Assembly: GCA_012516015.1 (NCBI GenBank)
Contig: JAAYXG010000589.1
Location: 1 to 8,050, forward strand
Length of the DNA stretch: 8,050 nucleotides
Reading direction: 5' to 3'
From: Lysobacteraceae bacterium
Lineage (GTDB): Bacteria > Pseudomonadota > Gammaproteobacteria > Steroidobacterales > Steroidobacteraceae
Numbering within the stretch: the stretch's first letter is position 1; the number at the start of each line of letters is the position of its first letter. Made by a program: the position numbers and the translations under genes. Positions 1-7,120 of this stretch are shown here, piece after piece. Below the pieces are notes generated by a model. That model ran no database searches and was not told the origin of the DNA. It worked only from the letters and a program-made list of their open reading frames with translations.

Positions 1-285
1 ACGATCACGATTCGCAACGAGGGCAAGATTCCGGCCCGCTTGCTCACACGCCATTGGGTGATCACGGATGCAAACGGCAAAGTGAAGGAAGTGCGCGGCG
101 AAGGCGTCGTCGGCGAACAGCCCTACCTGCTGCCCGGCCAAGGATTCAGGTATTCGAGCGGCGCCGTGCTCGAAACGCCGGTCGGCGCGATGCAGGGCAG
201 TTATCAGATGCTCGGTGACGATGGCGCGCAGTTCGATGCGCACATCGCTCCGTTCACTCTCGCGATCCCTGGCCTGCTCCACTGA
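1..285 (+). CDS. apaG: ApaG protein, 3' part (5' end outside window)
   Basis: The frame is open from base 1 and gives 94 residues before the TGA, so about 30 N-terminal residues of a usual ~125-residue ApaG are missing. The visible part covers most of the fibronectin-III-like ApaG/DUF525 fold: an [11 protein letters not shown] stretch, then the conserved glycine-rich GEGVVGEQP motif, then [22 protein letters not shown] and the C-terminal [10 protein letters not shown], all typical of the family. ApaG is a small soluble protein, historically linked to Co2+ resistance and Mg2+ efflux; its biochemical role is not settled. apaH follows after a 40-base gap on the same strand, which is the standard (rsmA-)apaG-apaH order in gammaproteobacteria and supports both calls. 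Identification is confident; the true start cannot be seen. Confidence 0.95.
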   Translation, partial: TITIRNEGKIPARLLTRHWVITDANGKVKEVRGEGVVGEQPYLLPGQGFRYSSGAVLETPVGAMQGSYQMLGDDGAQFDAHIAPFTLAIPGLLH

Positions 286-325
286 GCCGCGATCTTCTCT
301 TCGCGCCGAGCTTCTGGCGTTCGAC

Positions 326-1162
326 ATGGCCACTTACGCGATCGGCGACGTTCAAGGCTGCGATGACGAGCTCGCGACGCTCCTCGATACGCTGAAGTTC
401 GATCCGAGCGTCGATAGGCTGTGGCTCGTCGGCGATCTCGTGAATCGCGGACCCAAATCGGCCGCAGTGATCCGCCGCATCATGGCCTTGGGCGACGCTG
501 CCGTGGTCGTGCTCGGCAATCATGACCTGCATCTACTCGCCACCGCCTACGCAGGCGCCGAGCGCAAAGCGCAAGATACGATCGACGATGTGCTCGGCGC
601 GGCGGATCGAGACGAGTTGCTCGCGTGGCTGCGCACGCGCCCCATGCTGCATCACGACGAGCGCCTGGGCTACACGATGCTGCATGCGGGGCTGCCGCCG
701 CAGTGGGATTTGGCCCTCGCGAGCCGATGCGCCCGCGAGCTGGAGACCGCGCTTCGCGATGATGCGTCGTGCGCCGAGCTCTTTCGTCACATGTACGGCA
801 ATCAGCCGAGCCGCTGGTCCGATTCGCTGACCGGCTTCGATCGTCTGCGCTTCATCACGAATTGCCTCACGCGTCTGCGCTTCTGCCGCGCGGACGGCAC
901 GCTCGAGCTCAAGTACAAGGGCACGATCGCACAGGCGCCCAAGGACGTACTTCCGTGGTTTCGTGTACCCAACCGCCGCTCCGCGGGCATACGCATCGTC
1001 TGCGGCCATTGGTCCGCGCTCGGCTATCACCTCGAGGGAGGCGTGCTCTCGATCGATACGGGGTGCGTGTGGGGCCAGCGCTTGTGCGCGGTGCGGCTCG
1101 ACGCCGATACACCTTCCCCTGTCTTCGTGCCCTGCTCTTCGTCAGGCCTTCGGATCGAATAG
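326..1162 (+). CDS. apaH: Symmetrical bis(5'-nucleosyl)-tetraphosphatase ApaH
   Basis: This encodes a 278-residue protein, almost exactly the usual ApaH length (about 280). ApaH is a cytoplasmic metallophosphatase that splits Ap4A symmetrically into two ADP, and it also removes Np4 caps from RNA. The calcineurin-like phosphatase motifs are all present: GDVQG at residues 7-11, GDLVNRGP at 36-43, GNHD at 64-67, the MLHAG histidine at 120, GHW at 227-229 and DTGCVWG at 244-250. The start at 326 gives the canonical MATYAIGDVQGC N-terminus. The frame is open back to 215, but that would overlap apaG out of frame and add non-family sequence. There is no strong Shine-Dalgarno in front of 326, so translation may depend on apaG. 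The gene converges on the secreted-protein gene downstream, with an inverted repeat between them. Confidence 0.96.
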   Translation: MATYAIGDVQGCDDELATLLDTLKFDPSVDRLWLVGDLVNRGPKSAAVIRRIMALGDAAVVVLGNHDLHLLATAYAGAERKAQDTIDDVLGAADRDELLAWLRTRPMLHHDERLGYTMLHAGLPPQWDLALASRCARELETALRDDASCAELFRHMYGNQPSRWSDSLTGFDRLRFITNCLTRLRFCRADGTLELKYKGTIAQAPKDVLPWFRVPNRRSAGIRIVCGHWSALGYHLEGGVLSIDTGCVWGQRLCAVRLDADTPSPVFVPCSSSGLRIE

Positions 1163-1167
1163 CACGC

Positions 1168-1260
1168 GAAGAAAGGCTGGCTCTCGCAGAGAGACGCGGA
1201 GATAGGAGAAGAATTCAGATCTTTCTCGATTTCTCCGCGTCTCTGCGAGAGCCTTTCTTC
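1168..1260. repeat. Intergenic inverted repeat, 29-bp perfect stem; possible bidirectional terminator
   Basis: The left arm (1168-1202) and right arm (1232-1260) are inverted copies around a 29-base loop. All 29 bases of the right arm pair with the left arm without a single substitution. The left arm is 6 bases longer because GGCT is tandemly doubled (1175-1182) and an AG is doubled in the GCAGAGAGACG run. Each arm ends outward in a CTTTCTTC tract on its outgoing strand, so transcripts from either side would form a stem closed by a U/C-rich 3' side. It starts 5 bases after the apaH stop and ends 44 bases before the converging gene's stop, so bidirectional termination is plausible. The purine-rich core (CGCAGAGACGCGGAGA) also resembles repeats I recall as dispersed in many proteobacterial genomes; that is memory, not a search. 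Confidence 0.85.
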
Positions 1261-1304
1261 CGGAACCACGGCACCCGGCTCCTGACAGTCATCGTGCGCG
1301 GATT

Positions 1305-1964
1305 TCAGTCCGTCTTCTTGGTGTCACGCTGCTTGCCGACGTCATCGGGCTTCGGCACCTCGATGAGCGCTTCCACCACAATGCTTGGGCGAGTCAACGT
1401 TCCGGGGTTCGGCGGACATGGCGTGTTGTCCTTTATGACGCGCACCGCCAACTTCGGCAAAATCCTGCGACGCACTTGCTCGAGCAACTCGCAGTCTCCG
1501 CTGCCCAAGCTCGAGGTGGCGCGCCCTTGACCGATGGTCACCTGCTTCCACTGTGCAGGGAACTGCTCGGCGAGATCGACCGCCTTCGCGCGCTCGCCCG
1601 AGATTCGCGCGACCAGCTCGCGCTTGCTTGCGTCCTTCTTGACCTCGGCGATCGCTTCGGGCGTTGCCTCGACGGGCGAGATCAGCCGAATTTCGGCACG
1701 CGGCGCCCGAACGGGACCGCGACCGCAGTCCACTTCGCGCACGCGAACCTCGGCGTGTGCGCCCACGAGGCGCAGAATCTGCTCGAGCTTCGCCTCGAGA
1801 CTCTCGCACGAGTAGAACGTCGTGAAGCTTTGATAGTAAAACGTGAACTCCTGCGGCTTCCAAATTGCCTGCACCGGCTCCGGCTCCTTGTCCTGCGCGA
1901 GCGCGTGCGAGGTCGAGCCGAGCACTGCGAGTGCGGCCGCCGCGAACACTGTCCGTAACCTCAT
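1305..1964 (-). CDS. Secreted protein of unknown function with four cysteines
   Basis: The encoded protein has 219 residues and begins MRLRTVFAAAALAVLGSTSH, a classic Sec signal peptide (basic start, hydrophobic core) with a likely ALA|Q cleavage after residue 23. It would therefore be periplasmic or exported. The mature part has cysteines at 53, 80, 158 and 183, enough for two disulfides. An aromatic FTFYYQSFTTFYSCESLEAKL segment sits near residues 40-60, a charged helical middle at about 100-135, and a lysine-rich hydrophilic tail. The aromatic-YSC segment resembles uncharacterised secreted proteins I recall from xanthomonads; no function is known to me. The start at 1964 is chosen because AAGGGG lies just upstream on this strand and the signal peptide begins there. 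The frame runs on to 2174, but that would overlap the dioxygenase gene. It is transcribed divergently from the kynurenine operon. Confidence 0.8.
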   Translation of the reverse strand: MRLRTVFAAAALAVLGSTSHALAQDKEPEPVQAIWKPQEFTFYYQSFTTFYSCESLEAKLEQILRLVGAHAEVRVREVDCGRGPVRAPRAEIRLISPVEATPEAIAEVKKDASKRELVARISGERAKAVDLAEQFPAQWKQVTIGQGRATSSLGSGDCELLEQVRRRILPKLAVRVIKDNTPCPPNPGTLTRPSIVVEALIEVPKPDDVGKQRDTKKTD

Positions 1965-2068
1965 ACTCTTACCCCTTGGCCTCGCTTGCCTACCGAGCGC
2001 ATTCTCGGGGCAATCGTTCCGAATACAAGTCGCAACCGCCGCAAAGCATAGCGCGGTGCGGCTCCGGC

Positions 2069-2074
2069 TATACT
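2069..2074 (+). promoter_or_regulatory. Candidate -10 box of the kynurenine operon (TATACT)
   Basis: TATACT matches the sigma-70 -10 consensus at five of six positions. It is 20 bases before the dioxygenase start codon, which would give a very short leader beginning near the Shine-Dalgarno. I cannot find a convincing -35 hexamer at 16-18 bases upstream, so the promoter may be activator-dependent or the match may be chance. The whole 1965-2094 gap separates two divergent genes and must hold the promoters of both; nothing comparably good was found for the minus-strand gene. Confidence 0.35.
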
Positions 2075-2080
2075 TCCCTC

Positions 2081-2086
2081 GAGGAG
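2081..2086 (+). promoter_or_regulatory. Strong ribosome binding site (GAGGAG) of 3-hydroxyanthranilate dioxygenase
   Basis: GAGGAG lies 8 bases before the ATG at 2095 and fixes that start over the longer open frame reaching back to 1843. It is the only strong Shine-Dalgarno in the four-gene operon, consistent with translational coupling of the later genes. Confidence 0.75.
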
Positions 2087-2094
2087 ACCTGCAC

Positions 2095-2610
2095 ATGAGC
2101 GCTCTAACGCCCTTCAATTTCCGCGCCTGGATCGACGAGCATCGCGAGCTCCTGAAACCGCCGGTGTGCAACAAGCAGATCTTTCCTCACTCGGAGTTCA
2201 TCATCATGGTCGTCGGCGGACCGAACAATCGCAGCGACTATCACGATGATCCGGGCGAGGAGTTCTTCTATCAGATCGAAGGCGACATGGTGTTGCGCAC
2301 GATGCAAGACGGTGCTCGCGTGGATATTCCGATCCGGGAAGGCGAGATCTTCTTGCTTCCGGCGCGCGTGCCGCACTCGCCCCAGCGATTCGCGAATACC
2401 GTAGGGCTCGTCATCGAACGGAAGCGCCGTCCCGACGAGCAAGATGGTTTTCTCTGGTATTGCGAGCACTGCCAATACCCGCTCTACGCGGAGTATCTGC
2501 ACGTCACCGATATCGAGAAGCAACTCCCGCCGATCTTCGATCGGTTCTACGACTCGCCTAAGCATCGTGTCTGCCAAGCGTGCGGCGCGGTCGCACATCG
2601 CACCAAATGA
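2095..2610 (+). CDS. nbaC: 3-hydroxyanthranilate 3,4-dioxygenase
   Basis: This is a 171-residue cupin enzyme that opens the ring of 3-hydroxyanthranilate with O2 to give 2-amino-3-carboxymuconate semialdehyde, which cyclises spontaneously to quinolinate. The Fe(II) ligands are visible as H50, E56 and H94, and the substrate-binding arginines as R46 and R98, within YHDDPGEEFFYQIEGD and LLPARVPHSPQR. The C-terminal CxxC pair C123/C126 and C160/C163 forms the second, rubredoxin-like iron site known from the bacterial enzyme and absent from the animal form. Length and layout agree closely with the Cupriavidus enzyme as I remember it. It is the first gene of the operon, and its TGA overlaps the next ATG (ATGA). 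The gene is also called haaO. All catalytic residues are intact. Confidence 0.97.
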   Translation: MSALTPFNFRAWIDEHRELLKPPVCNKQIFPHSEFIIMVVGGPNNRSDYHDDPGEEFFYQIEGDMVLRTMQDGARVDIPIREGEIFLLPARVPHSPQRFANTVGLVIERKRRPDEQDGFLWYCEHCQYPLYAEYLHVTDIEKQLPPIFDRFYDSPKHRVCQACGAVAHRTK

Positions 2611-3437
2611 CCGTCCGAACGCCGGCGCTCACTCTCGAGCTCGACGGGCGGATTTGGCGCGTCGGCTCGGAGCAGTACGATCTCTCGATTCCGCTTGCCT
2701 TCGACGAGCCTCAACCCACCTTCTTCGGCGCGACTCGCGCCCATGAGGATGTGGTACGTGCCGGCGCGTTCGTCGGCGACGTCCGCGAAGGAGGCAGTTG
2801 CAACTGCTCGACCTACACGTTGACGCCCCACTGCAACGGCACGCATACCGAGTGCGTCGGGCACGTGACGCGAGATCGCATGAGTGTGCGCGATGCCTGT
2901 ACGGCCGCGCTGCACGTGGCGCTGCTCGTCTCCGTCGCGCCTGTGGCGGCTCGGGAGACCGACGAGAGCAGCGATCCCGAACCGGCTCCGAGCGACATGC
3001 TCGTCACGCGGGCGGCGCTTCAAGCCGCCACGAACGCTCTGGCGTTTCCGAGCTTCAATGCGCTCGTCGTTCGAACGATCCCCAACGTCGAAACGAAGTG
3101 CACGCGCGACTACGATCGGCAACCCGCAGCCTTCTTCTCGGCCGAGGCGATACGTTGGATGGTGGCCCGCGGCGTCGAACATCTCGTCACCGACCTTCCG
3201 TCGTTGGATCGCGCAAACGATCGAGGGCGCCTCACCGCGCACCGCCTTTTCTGGAATCTGCCTCCCGGCGCACAGACGCCCACCGACGACACGCGCAAGA
3301 ATGCGACCGTCACCGAGCTCGCGTTCGTACCGGACACCGTTCGCGACGGCGCCTATCTACTCAACGTGCAGGTCGCGCCGTTTGCTGCCGATGCGGCGCC
3401 CAGCCGCCCAATTTTGCTTTCGTTGCAAGTCGTATGA
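2607..3437 (+). CDS. Cyclase-family metal-dependent hydrolase, candidate kynurenine formamidase
   Basis: The product is 276 residues long. The cyclase-family metal signature HxGTHxD...H appears here as H75-C-N-G-T-H80-T-E82-C-V-G-H86. Further conserved-looking elements are TDLPSLDR (195-202), AHRLFW (211-216) and TVTELAF (234-240). Classical bacterial kynurenine formamidase KynB belongs to this family but is shorter (about 210 residues) and normally has HxGAHxDAPxH, so this is a distinct branch. The likely reaction is hydrolysis of N-formyl-L-kynurenine to kynurenine and formate. That role is inferred from its place between the dioxygenase and kynureninase genes and because it fills the missing step. 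The start overlaps the preceding stop as ATGA and the stop overlaps the kynureninase start the same way. No Shine-Dalgarno is visible. The family call is firm; the exact substrate is less so. Confidence 0.85.
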   Translation: MTVRTPALTLELDGRIWRVGSEQYDLSIPLAFDEPQPTFFGATRAHEDVVRAGAFVGDVREGGSCNCSTYTLTPHCNGTHTECVGHVTRDRMSVRDACTAALHVALLVSVAPVAARETDESSDPEPAPSDMLVTRAALQAATNALAFPSFNALVVRTIPNVETKCTRDYDRQPAAFFSAEAIRWMVARGVEHLVTDLPSLDRANDRGRLTAHRLFWNLPPGAQTPTDDTRKNATVTELAFVPDTVRDGAYLLNVQVAPFAADAAPSRPILLSLQVV

Positions 3438-4714
3438 CGATTTCCTTCGATCGCGCGTACGCGGAGCAGCAGGATCGCGAAGATCCGCTCGCGGAGCTGC
3501 GTGCGGAATTCGACATCCCCTGTCGCAAGAACGGCTCGCCGGTCGTCTATCTCTGCGGTCATTCGCTCGGGCTGCAGCCCAAAGCGGCCAGACGGATCTT
3601 GAACGAAGAGCTCGACGCGTGGTCCGAGCTCGCCGTCGACGCCCATTTCGACTCGAAGCGCCCGTGGGTTTCTTATCACGAACAGTTGACCCCTTCGCTC
3701 GCACGTTTGGCAGGCGCACGACCGAGCGAGGTCGTCGCGATGAACTCGCTGACGGTCAATCTGCACCTCATGCTCGTGAGCTTTTACCGACCGGCTGGCG
3801 CGCGCCGTAAGATTTTGATCGAACGGCGCGCATTCTCGTCGGATCGCTACGCAGTGCGGTCTCATGTGGCCCAAAGAGGAATCGACCCGGCTGCGGCGGT
3901 GATCGAAATCGAGCCGCCGCGTGCGGAGGGCACGTTCCATACGGACGACATTTGCGAGCTGATCGCCCGTGACGCGAAGGAGATCGCGCTCGTGCTGTTG
4001 CCGGGCGTGCAGTATCTGACGGGCCAATGCTTCGACATGGAGCGCATCGCCGCGACGGCGCGCAAACATGCATGCGTCGTCGGGTTCGATTTGGCTCACG
4101 CAATCGGCAACATACCGCTGCACCTGCACGATTGGGACGTCGATTTTGCCGTATGGTGCGGCTACAAGTACTTGAATGGCGGCCCCGGCGCGATCGGCGG
4201 ATGCTTCGTACACGAGCGGCACGCCAGGGCCTTCCACCTGCCCCGCTTCGCGGGCTGGTGGGGCCACGACAAACGCAGTCGTTTTTCCATGCCTGACGAG
4301 TTCGTGCCGCTCGCCGGCGCAGAAGGCTGGCAGATCTCGAATCCCGCTGTCTTCGCCGCAGCGCCGCTGTTGGCCTCGTTCGAGTTGTTCGATCGAACGG
4401 GAATCGACGCGCTGCGCGCCAAGTCGATCCGACTGACCGGGTACCTCGAGTTGCTGCTACGCGCCTGGCTCGAGGAAAGCGTCGAGATCGTCACGCCATC
4501 TGCGATCGAGGCGCGCGGCTGTCAGTTGTCGCTGCGACTGAAGAAATCCCGCGACGAGGCTCGCGCGATTCACGAGCGCCTGAGTCGATTGGGATACATC
4601 TGCGACTGGCGCGACCCCGACATCATTCGTGTCGCACCCGTCCCGCTCTACAACGGCTTCGTCGATGTCTGGTCGTTCGCGGACGCACTGAAGCGTCTTT
4701 GCACGGCAGCCTGA
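3434..4714 (+). CDS. kynU: Kynureninase
   Basis: This is a 426-residue PLP-dependent fold-type I enzyme, the usual length for kynureninase. It cleaves kynurenine or 3-hydroxykynurenine to anthranilate or 3-hydroxyanthranilate plus alanine. The features seen are VYLCGHSLGLQPK (38-50), the MNSLTVNLH segment (103-111), the PLP-binding pair in GFDLAHAIGN (D219, H222), the Schiff-base lysine K245 in CGYKYLNGGPG, the GWWGH motif (274-278) and GWQISNP (298-304). The start at 3434 overlaps the upstream stop (ATGA). The frame is open further upstream, but that part is arginine-rich shadow of the previous gene. The stop is 7 bases from the next gene. In this cluster the substrate is probably 3-hydroxykynurenine, since both the hydroxylase and the 3-hydroxyanthranilate dioxygenase are encoded alongside. 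Confidence 0.97.
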   Translation: MTISFDRAYAEQQDREDPLAELRAEFDIPCRKNGSPVVYLCGHSLGLQPKAARRILNEELDAWSELAVDAHFDSKRPWVSYHEQLTPSLARLAGARPSEVVAMNSLTVNLHLMLVSFYRPAGARRKILIERRAFSSDRYAVRSHVAQRGIDPAAAVIEIEPPRAEGTFHTDDICELIARDAKEIALVLLPGVQYLTGQCFDMERIAATARKHACVVGFDLAHAIGNIPLHLHDWDVDFAVWCGYKYLNGGPGAIGGCFVHERHARAFHLPRFAGWWGHDKRSRFSMPDEFVPLAGAEGWQISNPAVFAAAPLLASFELFDRTGIDALRAKSIRLTGYLELLLRAWLEESVEIVTPSAIEARGCQLSLRLKKSRDEARAIHERLSRLGYICDWRDPDIIRVAPVPLYNGFVDVWSFADALKRLCTAA

Positions 4715-4721
4715 GCGCGCC

Positions 4722-6110
4722 ATGAGAACATCAACGCACACAACCGCCGACGTACAAATCATCGGCGCCGGACTCGCGGGCAGCCTGCTCGCGACCTTGC
4801 TCGCACGGCGCGGCGAGCGCGTAGAGGTGTACGAGCGTTTGCCCGATATGCGACGCACGCGGATTCCCGCGGGGCGTTCGATCAATCTCGCGCTCGCGGC
4901 ACGGGGCATCCGAGCTTTGGAGCTCGCGGGGGTCATGCCGGATGTGATGCCGCTTCTGATTCCGATGCCTGGGCGCCTGCTCCACGCACGCGACGGCGAA
5001 CTGACATTCATGCCCTACGGCCAGCGTGAGCACGAAGTCATTTATTCGGTTTCGCGGCCGGGGCTCAATCGCGTGCTGCTCGATGCAGCCGAGAGCGCAG
5101 GGGCCACGATCCACTTCCGTCACGCGCTCGCGGACGTCGACTTCGAGAGCCGAACACTGTCGTTCGCTCAAGAAGAGCATGGCGTTGCTCGCGAGGTTCC
5201 CATGCGCATCGTGATCGGCGCGGACGGCGCGGGCTCGGTCTTGCGACGCAAGGCGGTCGCACAGCTCGGGATTCGCTGTTCGGAGGAGCTGCTGCCGCAC
5301 GCGTACAAGGAGCTCACGCTGCCCGCGCGGCAAGATGGCCGCCACCGAATCGAGAAGAACGCACTGCACATCTGGCCACGAGGCGGCTTCATGCTGATCG
5401 CATTGCCCAATCTGGACGGCAGCTTTACCGTCACGCTGTTCTTGGCAACGAAAGGCGAGCCGTCGTTCGAGTCGCTCAACGACGCCGCGGCCGTGCGGGC
5501 ATTTTTCGCGGCCCAATTCGCCGATGCCGGCGACTTGATGCCTCAGTTGACCGAACAGTTCGCGGCTCACCCCGTCGGAGTCATGGGCACGGTTCGCTGC
5601 GAGAAGTATTGTCCCGCGGGCGACGTTCTCCTGATCGGCGATGCGGCTCATGCAATGACGCCCTTCCACGGTCAAGGCATGAACGCGGCGTTCGAGGACT
5701 GCCGGGTCTTGAGCGAGGTGCTGAACGAGGTATCGAGCTGGCGCGAGGCGTTCGAGCGCTTCGAGGCTCTTCGTAAGCCGAACGGCGAGGCCATCGCGGA
5801 CATGGCGCTCGAGAACTACGTAGAGATGCGCGATACCGTGCAGCACCCGAAGTTCATGCTGCAAAAGGCGCTATCCCTGGAGCTCGAACGACGTTTCCCC
5901 GAGCAGTTCGTACCGCGCTATTCGATGGTGATGTTCCACGACGAGATTCCTTATCGCCTCGCCTATGAGCGCGGGCGCATACAAGAGGCCATCCTGAACG
6001 AGCTGACTGAAAACGTCGAATCCCTCGCGGACGTCGATTTCGGCCGCGCAGAACATCTCATCCGCTCTCGGCTCCCTCCCATTCCGGAGGTCGTCGCGGA
6101 CAGAAGCTAG
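4722..6110 (+). CDS. kmo: Kynurenine 3-monooxygenase (FAD-dependent)
   Basis: The 462-residue flavoprotein hydroxylates L-kynurenine to 3-hydroxykynurenine with NADPH and O2. An N-terminal Rossmann FAD motif IIGAGLAGSLLA starts at residue 13, followed by the substrate/FAD region RSINLALAARG (52-62) and YSVSRPGLNRVL (108-119). The GADGAGS motif is at 166-172, and the second FAD motif is GDAAHAMTPFHGQGMNAAFED (306-326). The C-terminal portion (about 370-430, with PKFMLQKALSLELERRFP) matches the conserved tail of bacterial and eukaryotic KMO. The gene begins 7 bases after kynureninase with no clear Shine-Dalgarno, so reinitiation from upstream is likely. It closes the four-gene kynurenine block. 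No frameshift or missing motif was found. Confidence 0.96.
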   Translation: MRTSTHTTADVQIIGAGLAGSLLATLLARRGERVEVYERLPDMRRTRIPAGRSINLALAARGIRALELAGVMPDVMPLLIPMPGRLLHARDGELTFMPYGQREHEVIYSVSRPGLNRVLLDAAESAGATIHFRHALADVDFESRTLSFAQEEHGVAREVPMRIVIGADGAGSVLRRKAVAQLGIRCSEELLPHAYKELTLPARQDGRHRIEKNALHIWPRGGFMLIALPNLDGSFTVTLFLATKGEPSFESLNDAAAVRAFFAAQFADAGDLMPQLTEQFAAHPVGVMGTVRCEKYCPAGDVLLIGDAAHAMTPFHGQGMNAAFEDCRVLSEVLNEVSSWREAFERFEALRKPNGEAIADMALENYVEMRDTVQHPKFMLQKALSLELERRFPEQFVPRYSMVMFHDEIPYRLAYERGRIQEAILNELTENVESLADVDFGRAEHLIRSRLPPIPEVVADRS

Positions 6111-6274
6111 AGCATGCTCGAAACGGCATGGCCGAAGCACGGTCGACGACGCTCCGTTTCCGCGCACCGTCGGATGATCGAACTGTTGCGCCGTGCCGTG
6201 CCATAGACTGTCCATTCACATGCCCGCGCAGAGCCGATACAAGTCTTCGCAGAAGTCCTCTCTGTGAAGCTGCC
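6111..6274. other. Intergenic region between kmo and the PhzF-family gene; no clear signal
   Basis: It holds an 8-base palindrome AGCATGCT directly after the kmo stop and a tandem GCCGTGCCGTGCC near 6192-6202. I find no hairpin followed by a T-tract and no well-spaced -35/-10 pair, so neither a terminator nor a separate promoter can be called. The reading frame of the downstream gene is open through most of it, but with composition unlike a PhzF-family N-terminus. Confidence 0.3.
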
Positions 6275-7120
6275 ATGCCCTCGCTCAATTTCCGCATCGT
6301 CAATGTCTTCACCCGGAACGGGGACCCGCTGTCGGGCAATCCGTTGTGCGTGTTCGAAGACGGCGACGGCTTGGATACGGCGACGATGCAGCGCCTCGCG
6401 CGACAGTTCAATCTGTCCGAGACGACCTTTCTGTTGCCCTCCTCGTGCGCCAACGCGCGCGTGCGCATCTTCACGCCCGGCTACGAGATGCCGTTCGCCG
6501 GCCATCCGACTTTGGGTTCGGCCTTCGTTTGTCGAGCGCTCGGTCGCTGTACGAACGAAGCGACGCTCGAGATGCAGGCCGGCGTCATTTCGGTGCAGGC
6601 ACGAGAAGAGCGTTGGACGCTGCAGGCGACTCCGGCAACGGCGCGCCCGTGCGATACGCCCGTGGCAGCGCTCGCCGACATACTAGGCATTCGGCCGGAG
6701 GACATCGGCGCGTCTCCCCTGTGGGTGAAAGCCGGCAAGGAGCAGCTCATCATCCCGCTCACCTCGGAAGCCGCCGTGCGCCGCGTGAAGCCCGATGCCG
6801 CCAAATTCGCAGCCGTTAGCAGCGAGGACGGACACAGCATGGCTTATGTCTTCGCGCAGTATGCGCCGCAGAAGCTGATCAGCCGGTTCTTCTTTCCTCA
6901 GGGTAGCGCGATCCTCGAAGACCCGGCGACCGGCTCGGCCACTGCAAATCTCGGCGGGTGGATGATCGCCTCCGAACGCACGCTGCCGCAGCGTTTCGAG
7001 ATCTCCCAAGGTGAATACGCAGATCGTCCATCGACTCTCTTCTTGGAAGTCGATGCACGACAGCGGATCTTCGTCAGCGGCGACGTCATCGAGCTCGGGC
7101 GCGGCACGATCGAGCTCTGA
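6275..7120 (+). CDS. PhzF-family isomerase/epimerase-like protein
   Basis: The protein has 281 residues, the usual length for the PhzF/diaminopimelate-epimerase fold. Family features are VNVFTRNGDPLSGNPLCVF (9-27), the catalytic-type glutamate E49 in FNLSETTFL, FTPGYEMPFAGHPTLGSAF (66-84, with GHP at 76-78) and EDPATGSATANLGGW (215-229). PhzF itself isomerises trans-2,3-dihydro-3-hydroxyanthranilate in phenazine synthesis, but most family members act on unknown substrates, and no other phz gene is present here. The start at 6275 gives the conserved N-terminus. The upstream open part (from 6128) is arginine- and serine-rich and not family-like. Only a weak TGAAG precedes it. It lies 164 bases after kmo on the same strand, so joint transcription with the kynurenine genes is possible but not shown. 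Confidence 0.9.
   Translation: MPSLNFRIVNVFTRNGDPLSGNPLCVFEDGDGLDTATMQRLARQFNLSETTFLLPSSCANARVRIFTPGYEMPFAGHPTLGSAFVCRALGRCTNEATLEMQAGVISVQAREERWTLQATPATARPCDTPVAALADILGIRPEDIGASPLWVKAGKEQLIIPLTSEAAVRRVKPDAAKFAAVSSEDGHSMAYVFAQYAPQKLISRFFFPQGSAILEDPATGSATANLGGWMIASERTLPQRFEISQGEYADRPSTLFLEVDARQRIFVSGDVIELGRGTIEL

Noticed and set aside
1168..1260. CRISPR repeat or attachment site
   Set aside because: Only one inverted pair with no spacer series and no integrase or Cas gene nearby.
1843..2094. Upstream extension of the dioxygenase frame
   Set aside because: It would run antisense through the secreted-protein gene; GAGGAG before 2095 and the family N-terminus fix the later start.
1965..2174. 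Upstream extension of the secreted-protein frame to 2174 on the minus strand
   Set aside because: It would overlap the dioxygenase coding region and bury the signal peptide; the start at 1964 has a good ribosome binding site.
2798..3433. Upstream extension of the kynureninase frame (about 212 extra residues)
   Set aside because: The extension is arginine-rich low-complexity shadow of the cyclase gene; the conserved kynureninase N-terminus begins at 3434 at an ATGA overlap.
3353..4267. Minus-strand open frame of 304 residues opposite kynureninase
   Set aside because: Antisense shadow; no domain, no ribosome binding site, and the plus strand carries complete family motifs.
4731..5864. Long minus-strand open frame (377 residues) opposite kynurenine 3-monooxygenase
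   Set aside because: It is the antisense shadow of a gene with all family motifs; its composition is rich in Arg/His/Cys with no recognisable domain, as expected of reverse-frame reading in GC-rich DNA.
6128..6274. N-terminal extension of the PhzF-family protein (49 residues)
   Set aside because: Arg/Ser/Cys-rich composition unlike the family; the conserved N-terminus starts at 6275.
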